Assembly: GCA_013372975.1 (NCBI GenBank)
Contig: JABXIS010000054.1
Location: 1-64,000, forward strand
DNA from: Alphaproteobacteria bacterium
GTDB taxonomy: Bacteria; Pseudomonadota; Alphaproteobacteria; Sphingomonadales; Kordiimonadaceae
DNA length: 64,000 nucleotides
Direction of reading: 5' to 3'
The position numbers were made by a program, and so were the translations under genes. The notes under the pieces were generated by a model, which was not told the DNA's origin, ran no database searches, and saw only the letters and a program-made list of their open reading frames with translations. Shown here one piece after another: positions 25,513-37,324 of this stretch. Position 1 is the first letter of the stretch; each line of letters starts with the position of its first letter.

Positions 25513-26028
25513 GTGACAAAACAGCGAATTGGGGTTTACCCTGGTACGTTTGACCCTATCACAAATGGTCATTTGGATATTATTAAGCGGGGCCTGCGCC
25601 TTGTTGACAAGCTAGTGATTGGTGTCGCGACCAATCCCAGCAAAGACCCGTTGTTCACTTTGGACGAACGTGTCGCGATGGTGGACACAGAGGCCCGCCA
25701 GTTAGCGAAAGAAGCCGGAGTCGATTTTGAAGTTGTGCAATTCGACGAGCTCTTGATGCACTTTGCAGAACGCGTAAATGCCTCGATTATCATCCGCGGC
25801 TTGAGGGCTGTGGCCGATTTCGAATATGAATTCCAGATGACGGGTATGAACTATCAAATTAACCCCGAAATTGAGACGGTTTTTCTTATGGCCGATCCGC
25901 GTTATCAAACGATTGCGTCTCGATTGGTGAAGGAAGTCGCCAGATATGACGGTAAAATTAATAGTTTTGTGCCATCGGATGTAGCCGCCGCCGTTGTGAA
26001 ACGGGTGGCAGAATCGAAACAGAAATAG
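25513..26028 (+). CDS. coaD: Phosphopantetheine adenylyltransferase
   Basis: Fourth step of CoA synthesis: 4'-phosphopantetheine plus ATP to dephospho-CoA. 171 residues with the nucleotidyltransferase motif YPGTFDPITNGHLDII, RGLRAVADFEYEFQM and the late TIASRLVKEVARYDG. The ORF track starts 22 codons too early; the GTG at 25513 after GGGGGAA fits the family N-terminus. The cyclophilin gene follows after 15 bases, a common coaD-ppi pairing in alphaproteobacteria. Confidence 0.96.
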   Translation: MTKQRIGVYPGTFDPITNGHLDIIKRGLRLVDKLVIGVATNPSKDPLFTLDERVAMVDTEARQLAKEAGVDFEVVQFDELLMHFAERVNASIIIRGLRAVADFEYEFQMTGMNYQINPEIETVFLMADPRYQTIASRLVKEVARYDGKINSFVPSDVAAAVVKRVAESKQK

Positions 26029-26043
26029 CGAACCAAAAGAAAC

Positions 26044-26571
26044 ATGAAACGTCTTCTAATTCTAATAGCGACAATGGTGGGTTTGATGACCGAAGCAGAA
26101 GCAATTGAACTGGATAAAGAAAACACTCTTTATCTCGAACTTGAAACAGGCCGCGTTATTATTGCAATGCGCCCGGATGTAGCCCCCAAACATGTGGCAC
26201 GCATCAAGGAACTGGTTCGTCAGAACTTCTATGATGGTTTGATCTTCCATCGTGTTATTCCTGGCTTTATGGCCCAAGGTGGTGACCCTGAAGGCAGAGG
26301 CACCGGTGGTTCTGGAAAAAACATCGAGGCGGAATTCAGTAATCTTCCTCATTTGCGCGGCACTGTCTCGATGGCACGTGCCGGCGACCCAAACAGTGCA
26401 GACAGCCAGTTCTTTATCTGTTTTAGCCGCGCTGCCTATTTGGATGGCGATTATACAGTTTGGGGCCGAGTGGTCGGCGGCATGGAGCATGTTGATGCGA
26501 TCAGTGTTGGTGAGCCACCGGCAAACCCCAGCAAGATTGTGACCATGCGTGTCGCAGCTGACGTTGATTGA
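26044..26571 (+). CDS. Peptidyl-prolyl cis-trans isomerase, cyclophilin type, exported
   Basis: 175 residues: a signal peptide (MKRLLILIATMVGLMTEAEA) and a cyclophilin domain with the catalytic FHRVIPGFMAQGGDP, the SMARAGDPNSADSQFFI segment and a WGRVVGGM segment. It catalyses proline isomerisation during folding; the signal peptide places it in the periplasm. Co-transcribed with coaD and followed by a strong terminator. Confidence 0.94.
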   Translation: MKRLLILIATMVGLMTEAEAIELDKENTLYLELETGRVIIAMRPDVAPKHVARIKELVRQNFYDGLIFHRVIPGFMAQGGDPEGRGTGGSGKNIEAEFSNLPHLRGTVSMARAGDPNSADSQFFICFSRAAYLDGDYTVWGRVVGGMEHVDAISVGEPPANPSKIVTMRVAADVD

Positions 26572-26598
26572 TTGGTTTGACGATACAAGCATTTGAGG

Positions 26599-26620
26599 GG
26601 GCGCTTCGGGCGCCCTTTTT
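26599..26620 (+). terminator. Intrinsic terminator of coaD-ppi
   Basis: GGGCGC / GCGCCC stem with a TTCGG loop, followed by TTTTT. Confidence 0.9.
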
Positions 26621-26665
26621 GTTGCGACTTGTTCTTTCTGTTCAGTTCCGATAAAAGCGCGGCCC

Positions 26666-28848
<2,183 letters not shown>

Positions 28849-28984
28849 ATTTTTTTAACTTGTTTTGAATAGCGGCCAAATGTTTTTCGGGGCACATTCA
28901 CCTTGCTTGAGTGGCAAAAATCGCAGAATTATGGGCGTCTCAAATTGGTTGTCAGAAAAATTTCATTTTCTTTGTCAGTTTTGC

Positions 28985-29013
28985 TTGACGGTCCAGTATG
29001 ATGCCCCTATGTT
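28985..29013 (+). promoter_or_regulatory. Sigma-70 promoter of tRNA-Lys
   Basis: TTGACG and TATGTT are separated by 17 bases, ending about 43 bases before the mature tRNA. The bases after the -10 box are GC-rich (CCGCCGCG), as in growth-rate-controlled stable-RNA promoters. Confidence 0.75.
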
Positions 29014-29056
29014 CCGCCGCGTTCCCGGGGGATACTCTGGAAACAAAAATTGATGA

Positions 29057-29132
29057 GGGCCCGTAGCTCAGCTGGTAGAGCAACTGACTTTTAATCAGTA
29101 GGCCACAGGTTCGAACCCTGTCGGGCTCACCA
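29057..29132 (+). tRNA. tRNA-Lys (anticodon UUU)
   Basis: 76 nt: acceptor stem GGGCCCG / CGGGCTC (one G-T pair), D arm GCTCAGCTGGTAGAGC, anticodon arm CTGACTTTTAATCAG with anticodon TTT, T arm CAGGTTCGAACCCTG, and encoded CCA. Confidence 0.98.
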
Positions 29133-29140
29133 ATTTAAAG

Positions 29141-29171
29141 AAGGCTAGCGCTAATCGCGCTGGCCTTTTTT
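29141..29171 (+). terminator. Intrinsic terminator of tRNA-Lys
   Basis: AAGGCTAGCG-CTAAT-CGCGCTGGCCTT is an inverted repeat followed by a T run, right behind the tRNA. Confidence 0.85.
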
Positions 29172-29304
29172 ACTGTTTGCATGCCTATTCCTCGAATCTT
29201 GCTCTTTGCCTCGAAAAAGCCGCCTTTCTCGACTTGTCTTTTAGGGCATAGGCAGCCTAAAGTTGCCTTCGTAAATCTGCATCGGGGAAGGAGCTATAAG
29301 GCAT

Positions 29305-30375
29305 ATGTTTTCAAGGCGTGTTTTCTGCCAACTATCTTCTATCGCATTGGCGATGAATCTGTCTGCTGCTGCGATCGGGCAGGAAGTAGATGAGGGTTCC
29401 GAAACTGGTCTGCAACGCGATCCTGCATTTCAGACCTGGATCGATGAAGTTCGAACAGAAGCCTTGAGCAAGGGGATAGGAGCTGAAACGCTGGACATTG
29501 TTTTGCCCACGATTGTCCCCATTGAACGTGTCATTAAGCGCGACCGCAATCAGCCAGAAGTCAAACAGACTTATGCCCGATATCTAACCAGCCGCGTAAG
29601 CGCTTGGCGGAAGGACAAGGGCGCCAAGATGCTGCAAGAACATCAAGGTGCCCTTCAATCAGCAGCGGAGAAGTATGGTGTTCAATCGCGATTTATAGCG
29701 GCGATCTGGGGCATAGAGACCAATTATGGGACGGTGCCGCTGAGCTATTCTGTATTTGATGCCGTCGCTACGCTGGCCTACGACAAGCGCCGGGCTGCTC
29801 GCTTCAGGCGTGAACTGTTTGCTGCACTTGAAATCCTCGACAAAGGACATGCGTCCTTTGATCTGATGAAGGGCTCTTGGGCTGGTGCCATGGGCCAACC
29901 TCAATTCATGCCAGAGAACTACCTCAAGTTTGCAGTTGATCTGGATGGCGACGGCGCCAGGAATATCTGGACCAGTGAAGCCGATGTCTTTGGCTCTATC
30001 GCAAATTATCTAAGGTCTTACGGCTGGGTAGACGACCAAACATGGGGGCGCAAGGTGAAGCTGCCGGAAGGCGGCGAACAATCGCTTCAGGGAATGCAGT
30101 CAGATGGCCTTTCGCCTGATCGCTGGTGCGCGGCATACAAAAGCATGGGGGTATGGCGAGATTTACAGGAATGGCAGGCACTTGGCGTTCGCAGGTTGAA
30201 CGGCAAGGACCTTCCGGCCCGGTCTATCCCTGCAGCCCTTATCGTTGGCGATGAAGGCGATGGGGAGGGATACCTGGTCTATCGAAATTTCTGTTCCGTT
30301 ATGCGGTATAACCCGTCTTTCAAATATGCACTTGCAGTTGGCTTGTTGTCTGACGCAATCGCAAAGGGCCAATGA
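29305..30375 (+). CDS. Lytic murein transglycosylase (MltB/SLT_2 family)
   Basis: 356 residues with a signal peptide. The SLT_2 domain spans about 35-340. The catalytic Glu lies in [14 protein letters not shown], followed by [20 protein letters not shown] and [11 protein letters not shown]. It cleaves peptidoglycan glycan chains to 1,6-anhydro ends in the periplasm. The start has GGAAGGAG upstream. Its stop overlaps the rlpA start (ATGA), giving a cell-wall pair. Confidence 0.94.
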   Translation: MFSRRVFCQLSSIALAMNLSAAAIGQEVDEGSETGLQRDPAFQTWIDEVRTEALSKGIGAETLDIVLPTIVPIERVIKRDRNQPEVKQTYARYLTSRVSAWRKDKGAKMLQEHQGALQSAAEKYGVQSRFIAAIWGIETNYGTVPLSYSVFDAVATLAYDKRRAARFRRELFAALEILDKGHASFDLMKGSWAGAMGQPQFMPENYLKFAVDLDGDGARNIWTSEADVFGSIANYLRSYGWVDDQTWGRKVKLPEGGEQSLQGMQSDGLSPDRWCAAYKSMGVWRDLQEWQALGVRRLNGKDLPARSIPAALIVGDEGDGEGYLVYRNFCSVMRYNPSFKYALAVGLLSDAIAKGQ

Positions 30376-31142
30376 TGTTGCGTCTGGTTCTTTCAATCTG
30401 TTTGCTGGCATTCCTTGCCGCCTGTTCAAGCTCCATGCGGCCAATCGGTCGTATGCCGAAAAATGATGAGTTGCCTACAGGCACGCAAGGTGTGAAGCGC
30501 AAGGTAGGGAATCCCTACAAGGTTGCAGGGGTGTGGTATTACCCGGAAGAGCAACCACAGTATGACGAAGTTGGCTATGCTTCGTGGTACGGTAAAGACT
30601 TCCATGGCAAAAAGACGGCAAACGGCGAGATCTATAATATGAACTCGCTGACGGCAGCCCATAAAACGCTGCCTCTGCCGACCTTTGTGAAAGTGACCAA
30701 TCTTGAGAATGGCCGTACCATCATTCTTCGTGTGAATGACCGTGGTCCTTTCGTTAAGGGGCGTATCATCGATATCTCCCGGCGCGGCGCGCAGTTGCTT
30801 GGATTCGACAAGCAGGGTGTGACAAAAGTTCGGGTTCAGGCGGTCGACGACAACGGCCGGGTACCTAACCCGCCACCTACTCAAACAGCGAAGTCCCAAA
30901 AGGGTGAGCATTTCATTCAGGTCGGCGCCTACAGCCAGCGTGAAAATGCCGAAATTCAGGTTCGGAAACTTTTGGGGAACGGCCACAAGGCCAATGTGGA
31001 ACGAATGGCATCAAATGGCCGCACCCTTTGGCGTGTTCGCCTGGGACCATTTTTAGAACGCCTGATGGCCGAAGAGATGCTTGACCGCGTCGTGGCAGAT
31101 GGGTTTTATGAGGCGCGTATTTTCTCGGAAACTACACGTTAG
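30372..31142 (+). CDS. rlpA: RlpA-family septal lytic transglycosylase with SPOR domain
   Basis: 256-residue lipoprotein (lipobox LAAC, Cys about 18). A double-psi beta-barrel (about 70-160) carries the [19 protein letters not shown] and [21 protein letters not shown] motifs of RlpA, which cleaves glycans lacking stem peptides. The last 75 residues are a SPOR domain ([17 protein letters not shown]) that targets denuded septal glycans. Translationally coupled to the transglycosylase before it. Confidence 0.95.
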   Translation: MMLRLVLSICLLAFLAACSSSMRPIGRMPKNDELPTGTQGVKRKVGNPYKVAGVWYYPEEQPQYDEVGYASWYGKDFHGKKTANGEIYNMNSLTAAHKTLPLPTFVKVTNLENGRTIILRVNDRGPFVKGRIIDISRRGAQLLGFDKQGVTKVRVQAVDDNGRVPNPPPTQTAKSQKGEHFIQVGAYSQRENAEIQVRKLLGNGHKANVERMASNGRTLWRVRLGPFLERLMAEEMLDRVVADGFYEARIFSETTR

Positions 31143-31162
31143 AAAAAGTACAAGGGAACGTA

Positions 31163-32359
31163 ATGTTTAGAACCAAACTCGCCTTGATCGGGCTCACCAT
31201 CGCAGGCTTTCTCACCACTTTTGCACCCGCCAGCGCGCAGCGAATGGCTACTCCAGCCGAGCATGCCATTTTGCTTGATGCGTCCACTGGCAGCGTCCTG
31301 TTCGAGAAAGATGCAGACAGCTCGTTCCCACCAGCGTCCATGAGCAAGCTCATGACTGTGTATCTCGCGTTTGATGCAATCAAGCAGGGCACTTTGAGGC
31401 TGGATGACCAGGTAGTTGTTTCCGACGACGTTTGGCGCAAATGGAATAAATCTACGGGTTCCATCGGGCAGGGCGGTTCCACCATGTTTTTGCGGGCGCG
31501 TGATGTCGTAACCATTGCTGATCTTCTGCGCGGTATCATCGTTCTTTCGGGCAACGATGCCTGTGTAGCCCTGGCAGAACATATGGCAGGCTCTCATCAA
31601 ACGTTTGTGGATTGGTCTAATGCCAAAGCAATTGAGATCGGCCTCACTGGCAGCCATTTCAAAAACGCTGTAGGTTGGCCTGAAGAAGGCCACGTTATGA
31701 CTGCGCGTGACCTAGCAACCCTGTCACTGCGGCTGGCTAACGATTTCCCTGACTTGTATCCAATGTTTGCGGAACGCGAATATCTTTATAAGGATTTTGT
31801 AAGCAACAAATATAACCGGAACCCGCTTCTGGGCCGATTTGCTGGCGCTGATGGCCTGAAAACGGGCCACACTGAAGAGGCAGGTTATGGATTAGCCGCC
31901 TCCGCGGAAAGAGATGGACGCCGTCTGGTATTGGTTGTCGCCGGGCTTTCCTCGATGAATGAGCGTATGCGTGAAAGCACGCGCCTCATGCAATATGGCT
32001 TCCGCAACTTCAGCCATTTCCCACTCTTCAAAGCTGGTGAAACAGTTGATTACGCGGAAGTGTGGCTGGGTCAGTCTGCGACTGTTCCAATGGTCGTTGG
32101 CGAAGATGTAGCACTGACAATGTCCCGCCTCCAGCGCGCACAGATGAAGGTAAGTATCGAATATACCAACCCGACATCAGCACCGATTGCCAAGGGTGAT
32201 AAATTGGGTGATCTGAAGATTGAAATGCCGGATCGCCCCACTGTCGTGGTGCCACTTCTTGCTGGTGAGACCGTTGAAGAAGTTGGTGGCCTTGGCAAGA
32301 TCGGCGCTGCCTTCGAGTATCTTCTATTTGGTTCGGCTGGCGCTGAGAAACAAGACTGA
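31163..32359 (+). CDS. D-alanyl-D-alanine carboxypeptidase (PBP5/6 family)
   Basis: 398 residues with a signal peptide ending PASAQ. The penicillin-binding motifs are present: SxxK in PASMSKLMTVY, SxN in LSGNDACVAL and KTG in LKTGHTEEAGYG. A C-terminal beta domain (about 285-380) and a hydrophobic tail follow, as in PBP5. It trims the terminal D-Ala from stem peptides. It lies 20 bases after rlpA, and its stop overlaps the tmk start. Confidence 0.95.
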   Translation: MFRTKLALIGLTIAGFLTTFAPASAQRMATPAEHAILLDASTGSVLFEKDADSSFPPASMSKLMTVYLAFDAIKQGTLRLDDQVVVSDDVWRKWNKSTGSIGQGGSTMFLRARDVVTIADLLRGIIVLSGNDACVALAEHMAGSHQTFVDWSNAKAIEIGLTGSHFKNAVGWPEEGHVMTARDLATLSLRLANDFPDLYPMFAEREYLYKDFVSNKYNRNPLLGRFAGADGLKTGHTEEAGYGLAASAERDGRRLVLVVAGLSSMNERMRESTRLMQYGFRNFSHFPLFKAGETVDYAEVWLGQSATVPMVVGEDVALTMSRLQRAQMKVSIEYTNPTSAPIAKGDKLGDLKIEMPDRPTVVVPLLAGETVEEVGGLGKIGAAFEYLLFGSAGAEKQD

Positions 32360-33012
32360 TGGAAGAGTTTTCACCTAAATTCATCACCTTCGAAGGTGGG
32401 GAAGGGGCAGGAAAATCCACCCAGATCCGTCTTCTAGCAAAATGGCTTACCGGCCGTGGCATCGAGGTTGTGATGACGCGTGAGCCCGGTGGTTGCCCGG
32501 GTGCCGAGCAAATCCGGGAACTGCTGGTCAAAGGTGACACTGACCGCTGGACCTCGATGTCTGAGGCGCTGCTTATGACCGCCGCACGTTCTGAACATGT
32601 GGAACGTACGATCAAGCCTGCGATCAAACGTGGCTGCTGGGTTTTATGCGACCGCTTTTTCGATTCCACCATTGCGTATCAGGGAGGAGCAAGAGGACTG
32701 GGCATAGAACGCATGCAGGAGCTTCAACATATAGCGCTTCACGGACTGAAGCCGGACCTGACCTTCATTCTGGACCTTCCTGTGGACGTGGGGCTAGCCC
32801 GTGCTGTTGGACGCGAGGCATTGAAAGAAGACCGTGAAGATCGATTTGAACGCATGAATTATGCGTTCCATGAAAATATCCGCGATTCTTACCTGAAGAT
32901 AGCTGCGTTAGAGCCTCAACGATGTGTAGTGTTGGAGGCCAACAAGGATATCACATCGTTGCAAAACGATCTTCGCGCCGAAGTAAACCATAGGTTTGGC
33001 GGTATCCAGTGA
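32359..33012 (+). CDS. tmk: Thymidylate kinase
   Basis: Phosphorylates dTMP to dTDP. 217 residues with P-loop FEGGEGAGKSTQ, the TREPGGCPGAE motif, the DRFFDSTIAYQG region and a LID segment (GREALKEDREDRFERM). The start overlaps the preceding stop (TGATG) and its own stop overlaps holB, so translation is coupled along this run. Confidence 0.97.
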   Translation: MEEFSPKFITFEGGEGAGKSTQIRLLAKWLTGRGIEVVMTREPGGCPGAEQIRELLVKGDTDRWTSMSEALLMTAARSEHVERTIKPAIKRGCWVLCDRFFDSTIAYQGGARGLGIERMQELQHIALHGLKPDLTFILDLPVDVGLARAVGREALKEDREDRFERMNYAFHENIRDSYLKIAALEPQRCVVLEANKDITSLQNDLRAEVNHRFGGIQ

Positions 33013-34112
33013 CAGACGAAACCGGTCATAACACCCCACGCCATACAACGGCGGTTTTCGGGCATGAAGCTGCGGAACGTGAGCTCCTCGCGGCCTACAA
33101 CAGTGAGCGAATGCACCATGCGTGGTTGATCAGCGGCCCGAAGGGCATCGGCAAGGCAACCCTTGCTTGGCGCTTTGCCAAGTTCCTCCTCACCCGCCCC
33201 AATGACGAGGGAGGCCCCGGCCTTTTTGGTGACGAGCTGCCGCAGGAAACAACCTCTCTTGATGTGGATCCCGCGGACCCGGGCTTACAGCGGATTTTGT
33301 CCGGTGGGCATAGCGGTATTGCCGTTGCAGAACGTACAGAGAATGAAAAGACAGGCAAGCTGCGCAATGACATTGTCATTGACGATGTTCGAAAGCTGAT
33401 CAGTTTCTATACGCAAACCAGTAGTGATGGTGGCTGGCGGGTCGCGATCGTAGATGCCGCAGACGAAATGAATGTCAATGCATCGAACGCGCTTCTGAAG
33501 CTACTGGAAGAACCGCCTGCCAAGTCCATCCTTTTGCTGGTTGCTCACTCTCCGGGGAAGCTGTTACCCACGATCAAAAGCCGTTGTCGCAGCCTCAAGC
33601 TGAAAACTTTGTCAGAGGACAGCGTCAAAGCGGTCCTGGTTAACCGGTTTCCGGCACTATCAACTGAAGACATCCAGATATTGGCGCGGCTCTCTGGCGG
33701 GGCTCCAGGCAAGGCGATCGACCTCGCAGAGCGAGGCGGTGTCGCACTCTATAAAGAGATGGCACAACATCTAGTTGGTTTGCCACGCCTGGATATACCA
33801 AACATTCACGCCTTAGCCGGCCGCTTGGCTGCACCAAAAGCAGATGCCGAGTATCGCCTGTTCGTTGAAATGCTATTGGGTTGGATTGAGCGTCTTGTCC
33901 GCCAAATGGCCAGTGGAATACCCACGAATGACGTAATGCAGGGTGAAAGTGCCGAGATGACCCGTATTTCTGCGTTATGCAGTCTTGATCGTTGGCTAGA
34001 CCTGTGGGAAAAGATGGGCCGCTTGGTTGGGCGTGCAGATGCCGTGAACCTGGATCGCAAGCAGATACTTGTTCATATGTTTGCCTCCATCGGGACATTA
34101 GCCCGCGGCTAA
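33009..34112 (+). CDS. holB: DNA polymerase III delta-prime subunit
   Basis: Clamp-loader subunit, 367 residues. AAA+ domain with GPKGIGKATLAWRF and the ASNALLKLLEEPPAKSILLLVAH sensor region, followed by SRCRSLKL. The C-terminal third is the helical collar domain. It starts at a GTG overlapping the tmk stop; tmk-holB is a common pair in proteobacteria. Confidence 0.93.
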   Translation: MTDETGHNTPRHTTAVFGHEAAERELLAAYNSERMHHAWLISGPKGIGKATLAWRFAKFLLTRPNDEGGPGLFGDELPQETTSLDVDPADPGLQRILSGGHSGIAVAERTENEKTGKLRNDIVIDDVRKLISFYTQTSSDGGWRVAIVDAADEMNVNASNALLKLLEEPPAKSILLLVAHSPGKLLPTIKSRCRSLKLKTLSEDSVKAVLVNRFPALSTEDIQILARLSGGAPGKAIDLAERGGVALYKEMAQHLVGLPRLDIPNIHALAGRLAAPKADAEYRLFVEMLLGWIERLVRQMASGIPTNDVMQGESAEMTRISALCSLDRWLDLWEKMGRLVGRADAVNLDRKQILVHMFASIGTLARG

Positions 34113-34145
34113 GCGCTTTTTAATCCTTTATCGAACGAGAATGAA

Positions 34146-35699
34146 ATGACTGACAGGCCGTCCTATTATGTAACGACGCCAATCTATTATGTGAACGACG
34201 TTCCGCATATTGGCCACGCCTATACGACCCTTGCTTGTGACATGCTTGCGCGGTTCAAAAGGCTGGATGGTTATGATGTCATGTTCCTTACCGGTACTGA
34301 CGAACACGGCCAAAAGATCGAAAGATCAGCTGAAAAGGCAGGTGTTGACCCACAGGCATTTTGTGACAAGGTCTCAAGTCGGTTCAAGGAACTGGCTTCG
34401 GCCATGAATTTCTCGAACGACCAATTTATTCGGACAACGGAAGACCGTCACAAAAAAGCCGTTCAGCATCTCTGGAAGGTGCTTGAGGAAAAAGGCTACA
34501 TTTATGAAGATAGCTATTCTGGTTGGTATTCCGTGCGCGACGAAGCCTTTTACGCTGAAAAAGAGCTGACAGAAGGTGAGGGTGGTGAAAAGCTGGCCCC
34601 CACTGGCGCGCCGGTTGAGTGGGTCGAAGAGCCAAGCTATTTCTTCAAGCTTTCCGCCTTCGAAGACAAACTTCTGGAGCTGTATGACACTCAGGAAGAT
34701 TTTGTTATGCCGAAGTCCCGCCTGAATGAAGTACGCAGCTTCGTGAAGGGTGGTCTTGAAGATCTGTCTATTTCCCGTTCAAGCTTCAAATGGGGTGTCC
34801 CTGTTCCTGGCCAAGAAGGCCATGTGATGTATGTGTGGATCGATGCACTGGCAAACTATCTTACAGCCGTTGGCTACCCGGACGAACGCGCTGAGGCCTA
34901 CAAAACCTATTGGCCTGCTAACGTGCATATGGTGGGCAAAGATATCCTGCGGTTCCACGCTGTTTATTGGCCGGCGTTTTTGATGGCAGCAGACCTACCG
35001 CTGCCAAAGCGTGTATTCGCCCATGGCTGGTGGACCAACGAAGGCCAGAAGATTTCCAAATCGCTCGGCAATGTGATCGATCCATTTGAGCTGATTGAGA
35101 GCTACGGCCTTGATCCCGTGCGGTTCTTCCTGATGCGCGAGGTACCGTTTGGTAACGACGGAGATTTCTCCCGCAAATCTTTCGTCCTGCGCTGTAATTC
35201 GGAACTGGCAAATGGCATCGGAAACCTGAGCCAGCGGACACTCTCTATGATCCATAAAAACTGCGATGGCGCAATCCCACAGCCAGCCGAGTTCACCAGT
35301 GAAGACAGTAAGTTGCTGGACGATATTGCAGCAACACTTGACGTCGTTCGTAGCCATATGGACAAACAGGCTTTCAATTTCGCGCTTGAAGCCATCTGGT
35401 CACAGGCTAGTGCCGCTGACAGTTATATTTCTGTGCAGGAACCCTGGAAGCTGAAGAAAACTGATCCTGAGCGCATGAACACGGTTCTGTATGTGCTGGC
35501 TGATGCCATTCGCCAGATTGCCATCATGGCACAGGCCATCATGCCTGAAAGCATGGACAAGCTGCTTAGCCAGATGAACGTTGTCGAACGTGGCTTTGAT
35601 CAGATTGGCGATGGCAACCGAATTGCATCTGGCACAGAAATACCAAAGCCCGAGGGCGTTTTCCCACGGTTTGAGCTACCAGACGAGGACGAGGCCTGA
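34146..35699 (+). CDS. metG: Methionyl-tRNA synthetase
   Basis: 517 residues, class I synthetase: HIGH-type motif PHIGHAYTT, KMSKS-type motif KISKSLGNV, and the WIDALANYLTAVGYP region. The connective peptide (YSGWYSVRDEAFY) lacks zinc-binding cysteines, and there is no C-terminal tRNA-binding domain, matching the shorter MetG form found in many alphaproteobacteria. It charges initiator and elongator tRNA-Met. Its stop overlaps the tatD start. Confidence 0.97.
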   Translation: MTDRPSYYVTTPIYYVNDVPHIGHAYTTLACDMLARFKRLDGYDVMFLTGTDEHGQKIERSAEKAGVDPQAFCDKVSSRFKELASAMNFSNDQFIRTTEDRHKKAVQHLWKVLEEKGYIYEDSYSGWYSVRDEAFYAEKELTEGEGGEKLAPTGAPVEWVEEPSYFFKLSAFEDKLLELYDTQEDFVMPKSRLNEVRSFVKGGLEDLSISRSSFKWGVPVPGQEGHVMYVWIDALANYLTAVGYPDERAEAYKTYWPANVHMVGKDILRFHAVYWPAFLMAADLPLPKRVFAHGWWTNEGQKISKSLGNVIDPFELIESYGLDPVRFFLMREVPFGNDGDFSRKSFVLRCNSELANGIGNLSQRTLSMIHKNCDGAIPQPAEFTSEDSKLLDDIAATLDVVRSHMDKQAFNFALEAIWSQASAADSYISVQEPWKLKKTDPERMNTVLYVLADAIRQIAIMAQAIMPESMDKLLSQMNVVERGFDQIGDGNRIASGTEIPKPEGVFPRFELPDEDEA

Positions 35700-36511
35700 T
35701 GGCTGATTATGGGTATATCGTCGATAGCCATTGCCACCTGAACTATAAGGGCCTCAAGGAAGATGAGGCAGGTGTGGTGGAGCGCGCCCGCGCCGCTGGC
35801 GTCGGCTGTATGCTGGCCATCAACACAAAATTACGCGAGTATGACGAAGTCCGCATTATCGCGGAAACCTACCCGGATGTGTACGGCACCGTGGGTATTC
35901 ATCCGCATGAGGCCGAAAACGAGCCTGACGTGGCCGTGCCAGCCCTTGTGGAGCGAGCCCAGCACCCGAAAATCGTGGGAATCGGGGAAACCGGCCTCGA
36001 TTATTATTACGACAACGCGCCGCGGGAAATGCAGCAGGTGAATTTTCGGGCGCATATAGCCGCCGCGCGGGACACCGGCCTGCCGGTGATCATCCATACG
36101 CGGGACGCGGACGAAGACTGTGTCACTATCCTGAGGGAGGAAATGGCTAAAGGCGCATTCAAGGGCGTGATCCACTGTTTTACTGCAAGCCAGATGCTCG
36201 CGGATACTGTGTTGGAGATGGGACTTTATATCTCTATCTCCGGGATTGCGACGTTCCGCAGCGCCAAGGACCTGCAGGAAACCGTGAAAACCATCCCAAT
36301 GGAACGGTTGCTCGTTGAGACGGATTCGCCGTTCCTGGCGCCGGTACCGCATCGCGGGAAACCTTGTGAACCCGCATATGTGATGGATACCGCGCGTTTT
36401 GTGGCGGACCTCAAGGGTATTTCCTTCGAGGAGCTCCAGGAGGTTACTACAGCCAATTTCTTTGCCCTGTTTGACAAAGCCACGCCGCCAGAAATGGTTC
36501 ACGCGGCATGA
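35699..36511 (+). CDS. tatD: TatD-family metal-dependent DNase
   Basis: 270-residue TIM-barrel hydrolase. Metal ligands are visible in DSHCHLNYKG, GIGETGLDYYYDN, VIIHTRDADED, IHCFTAS and VETDSPFLAPVPHRG. Homologues are Mg-dependent 3'-5' exonucleases and D-aminoacyl-tRNA deacylase-like enzymes. Coupled by overlaps to metG before it and to the MBL gene after it, a conserved alphaproteobacterial order. Confidence 0.94.
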   Translation: MADYGYIVDSHCHLNYKGLKEDEAGVVERARAAGVGCMLAINTKLREYDEVRIIAETYPDVYGTVGIHPHEAENEPDVAVPALVERAQHPKIVGIGETGLDYYYDNAPREMQQVNFRAHIAAARDTGLPVIIHTRDADEDCVTILREEMAKGAFKGVIHCFTASQMLADTVLEMGLYISISGIATFRSAKDLQETVKTIPMERLLVETDSPFLAPVPHRGKPCEPAYVMDTARFVADLKGISFEELQEVTTANFFALFDKATPPEMVHAA

Positions 36512-37263
36512 AGCTGACCATCCTTGGCTGCGGCACTTCTGGCGGTGTGCCTAAAATGCCAGAATATTGGGGCGCGTGCGATCCCAAAAATCCGAAGAAC
36601 CGCCGCAGACGCGCCAGCGTGCTGATAGAGGAGGGGGATACCTCGATCCTGATCGATACAACACCGGACGTCAGGGAACAGGCGTTGTCTGCCGGTATGT
36701 CACATGTTAGCGGCGTGTTTTTCACCCACGACCACGCAGACCATACGCACGGCATTGACGACCTGCGCGGCTTCTTCCAGGCAACCCGTCAGAAAGTCCC
36801 GGTTTTCGGTGATCCGCAAACCATCGACACGCTAAAACATCGTTTCGAATATATTTTCAAGAGCCAGAATGGCTATCCAGCCATCTGTAGCGCTCGGGCC
36901 ATCGATGGCCCGACAACTGTAGGCAGCGTCACCATGACGCCCTTCGAGCAAGGCCATGGCGCAGGCATTAGCCTCGGTTATCGGTTTGGAGACATGGCCT
37001 ATTCAACAGATCTGGACCGCATGCCCGAATCCGCCTTCGAAGCGCTGGACGGCGTGAAAGTATGGGTGGTGGACGCGCTCCGGTACCAACCGCACCCCAC
37101 CCACAGCCATCTCGCTCAAACACTTGAATGGGTTGAGCGCGTGAAGCCCGAACTTGCCATTCTTACTCACATGACGTGGGACATGGACTATGAGACTTTG
37201 AAGGCAGAGTTGCCTGGCGGTGTTGTGCCGGCATATGACGGTATGGTGATTGAATTAAGCTAA
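36508..37263 (+). CDS. MBL-fold metallohydrolase (PhnP-like)
   Basis: 251 residues. The metallo-beta-lactamase metal motif is THDHADHTHGIDDLR, with further ligands in FEQGHGAG, YSTDLDR and LTHMTWDMDYE. The start reads LGCGTSGGVPKMP, typical of the COG1235/PhnP group of phosphodiesterases. The natural substrate is unknown; no phosphonate genes are close. ATGA overlap with tatD. Confidence 0.88.
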   Translation: MKLTILGCGTSGGVPKMPEYWGACDPKNPKNRRRRASVLIEEGDTSILIDTTPDVREQALSAGMSHVSGVFFTHDHADHTHGIDDLRGFFQATRQKVPVFGDPQTIDTLKHRFEYIFKSQNGYPAICSARAIDGPTTVGSVTMTPFEQGHGAGISLGYRFGDMAYSTDLDRMPESAFEALDGVKVWVVDALRYQPHPTHSHLAQTLEWVERVKPELAILTHMTWDMDYETLKAELPGGVVPAYDGMVIELS

Positions 37264-37324
37264 AGAACACTTGGCGAGCGATAAAGCATTCCGTATTCTC
37301 ATAGAATTAACGGAGCGGCGAAAG

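Noticed and set aside
35831-36502. 223-codon minus-strand ORF opposite tatD
   Set aside because: Shadow of tatD; no domain or ribosome site.
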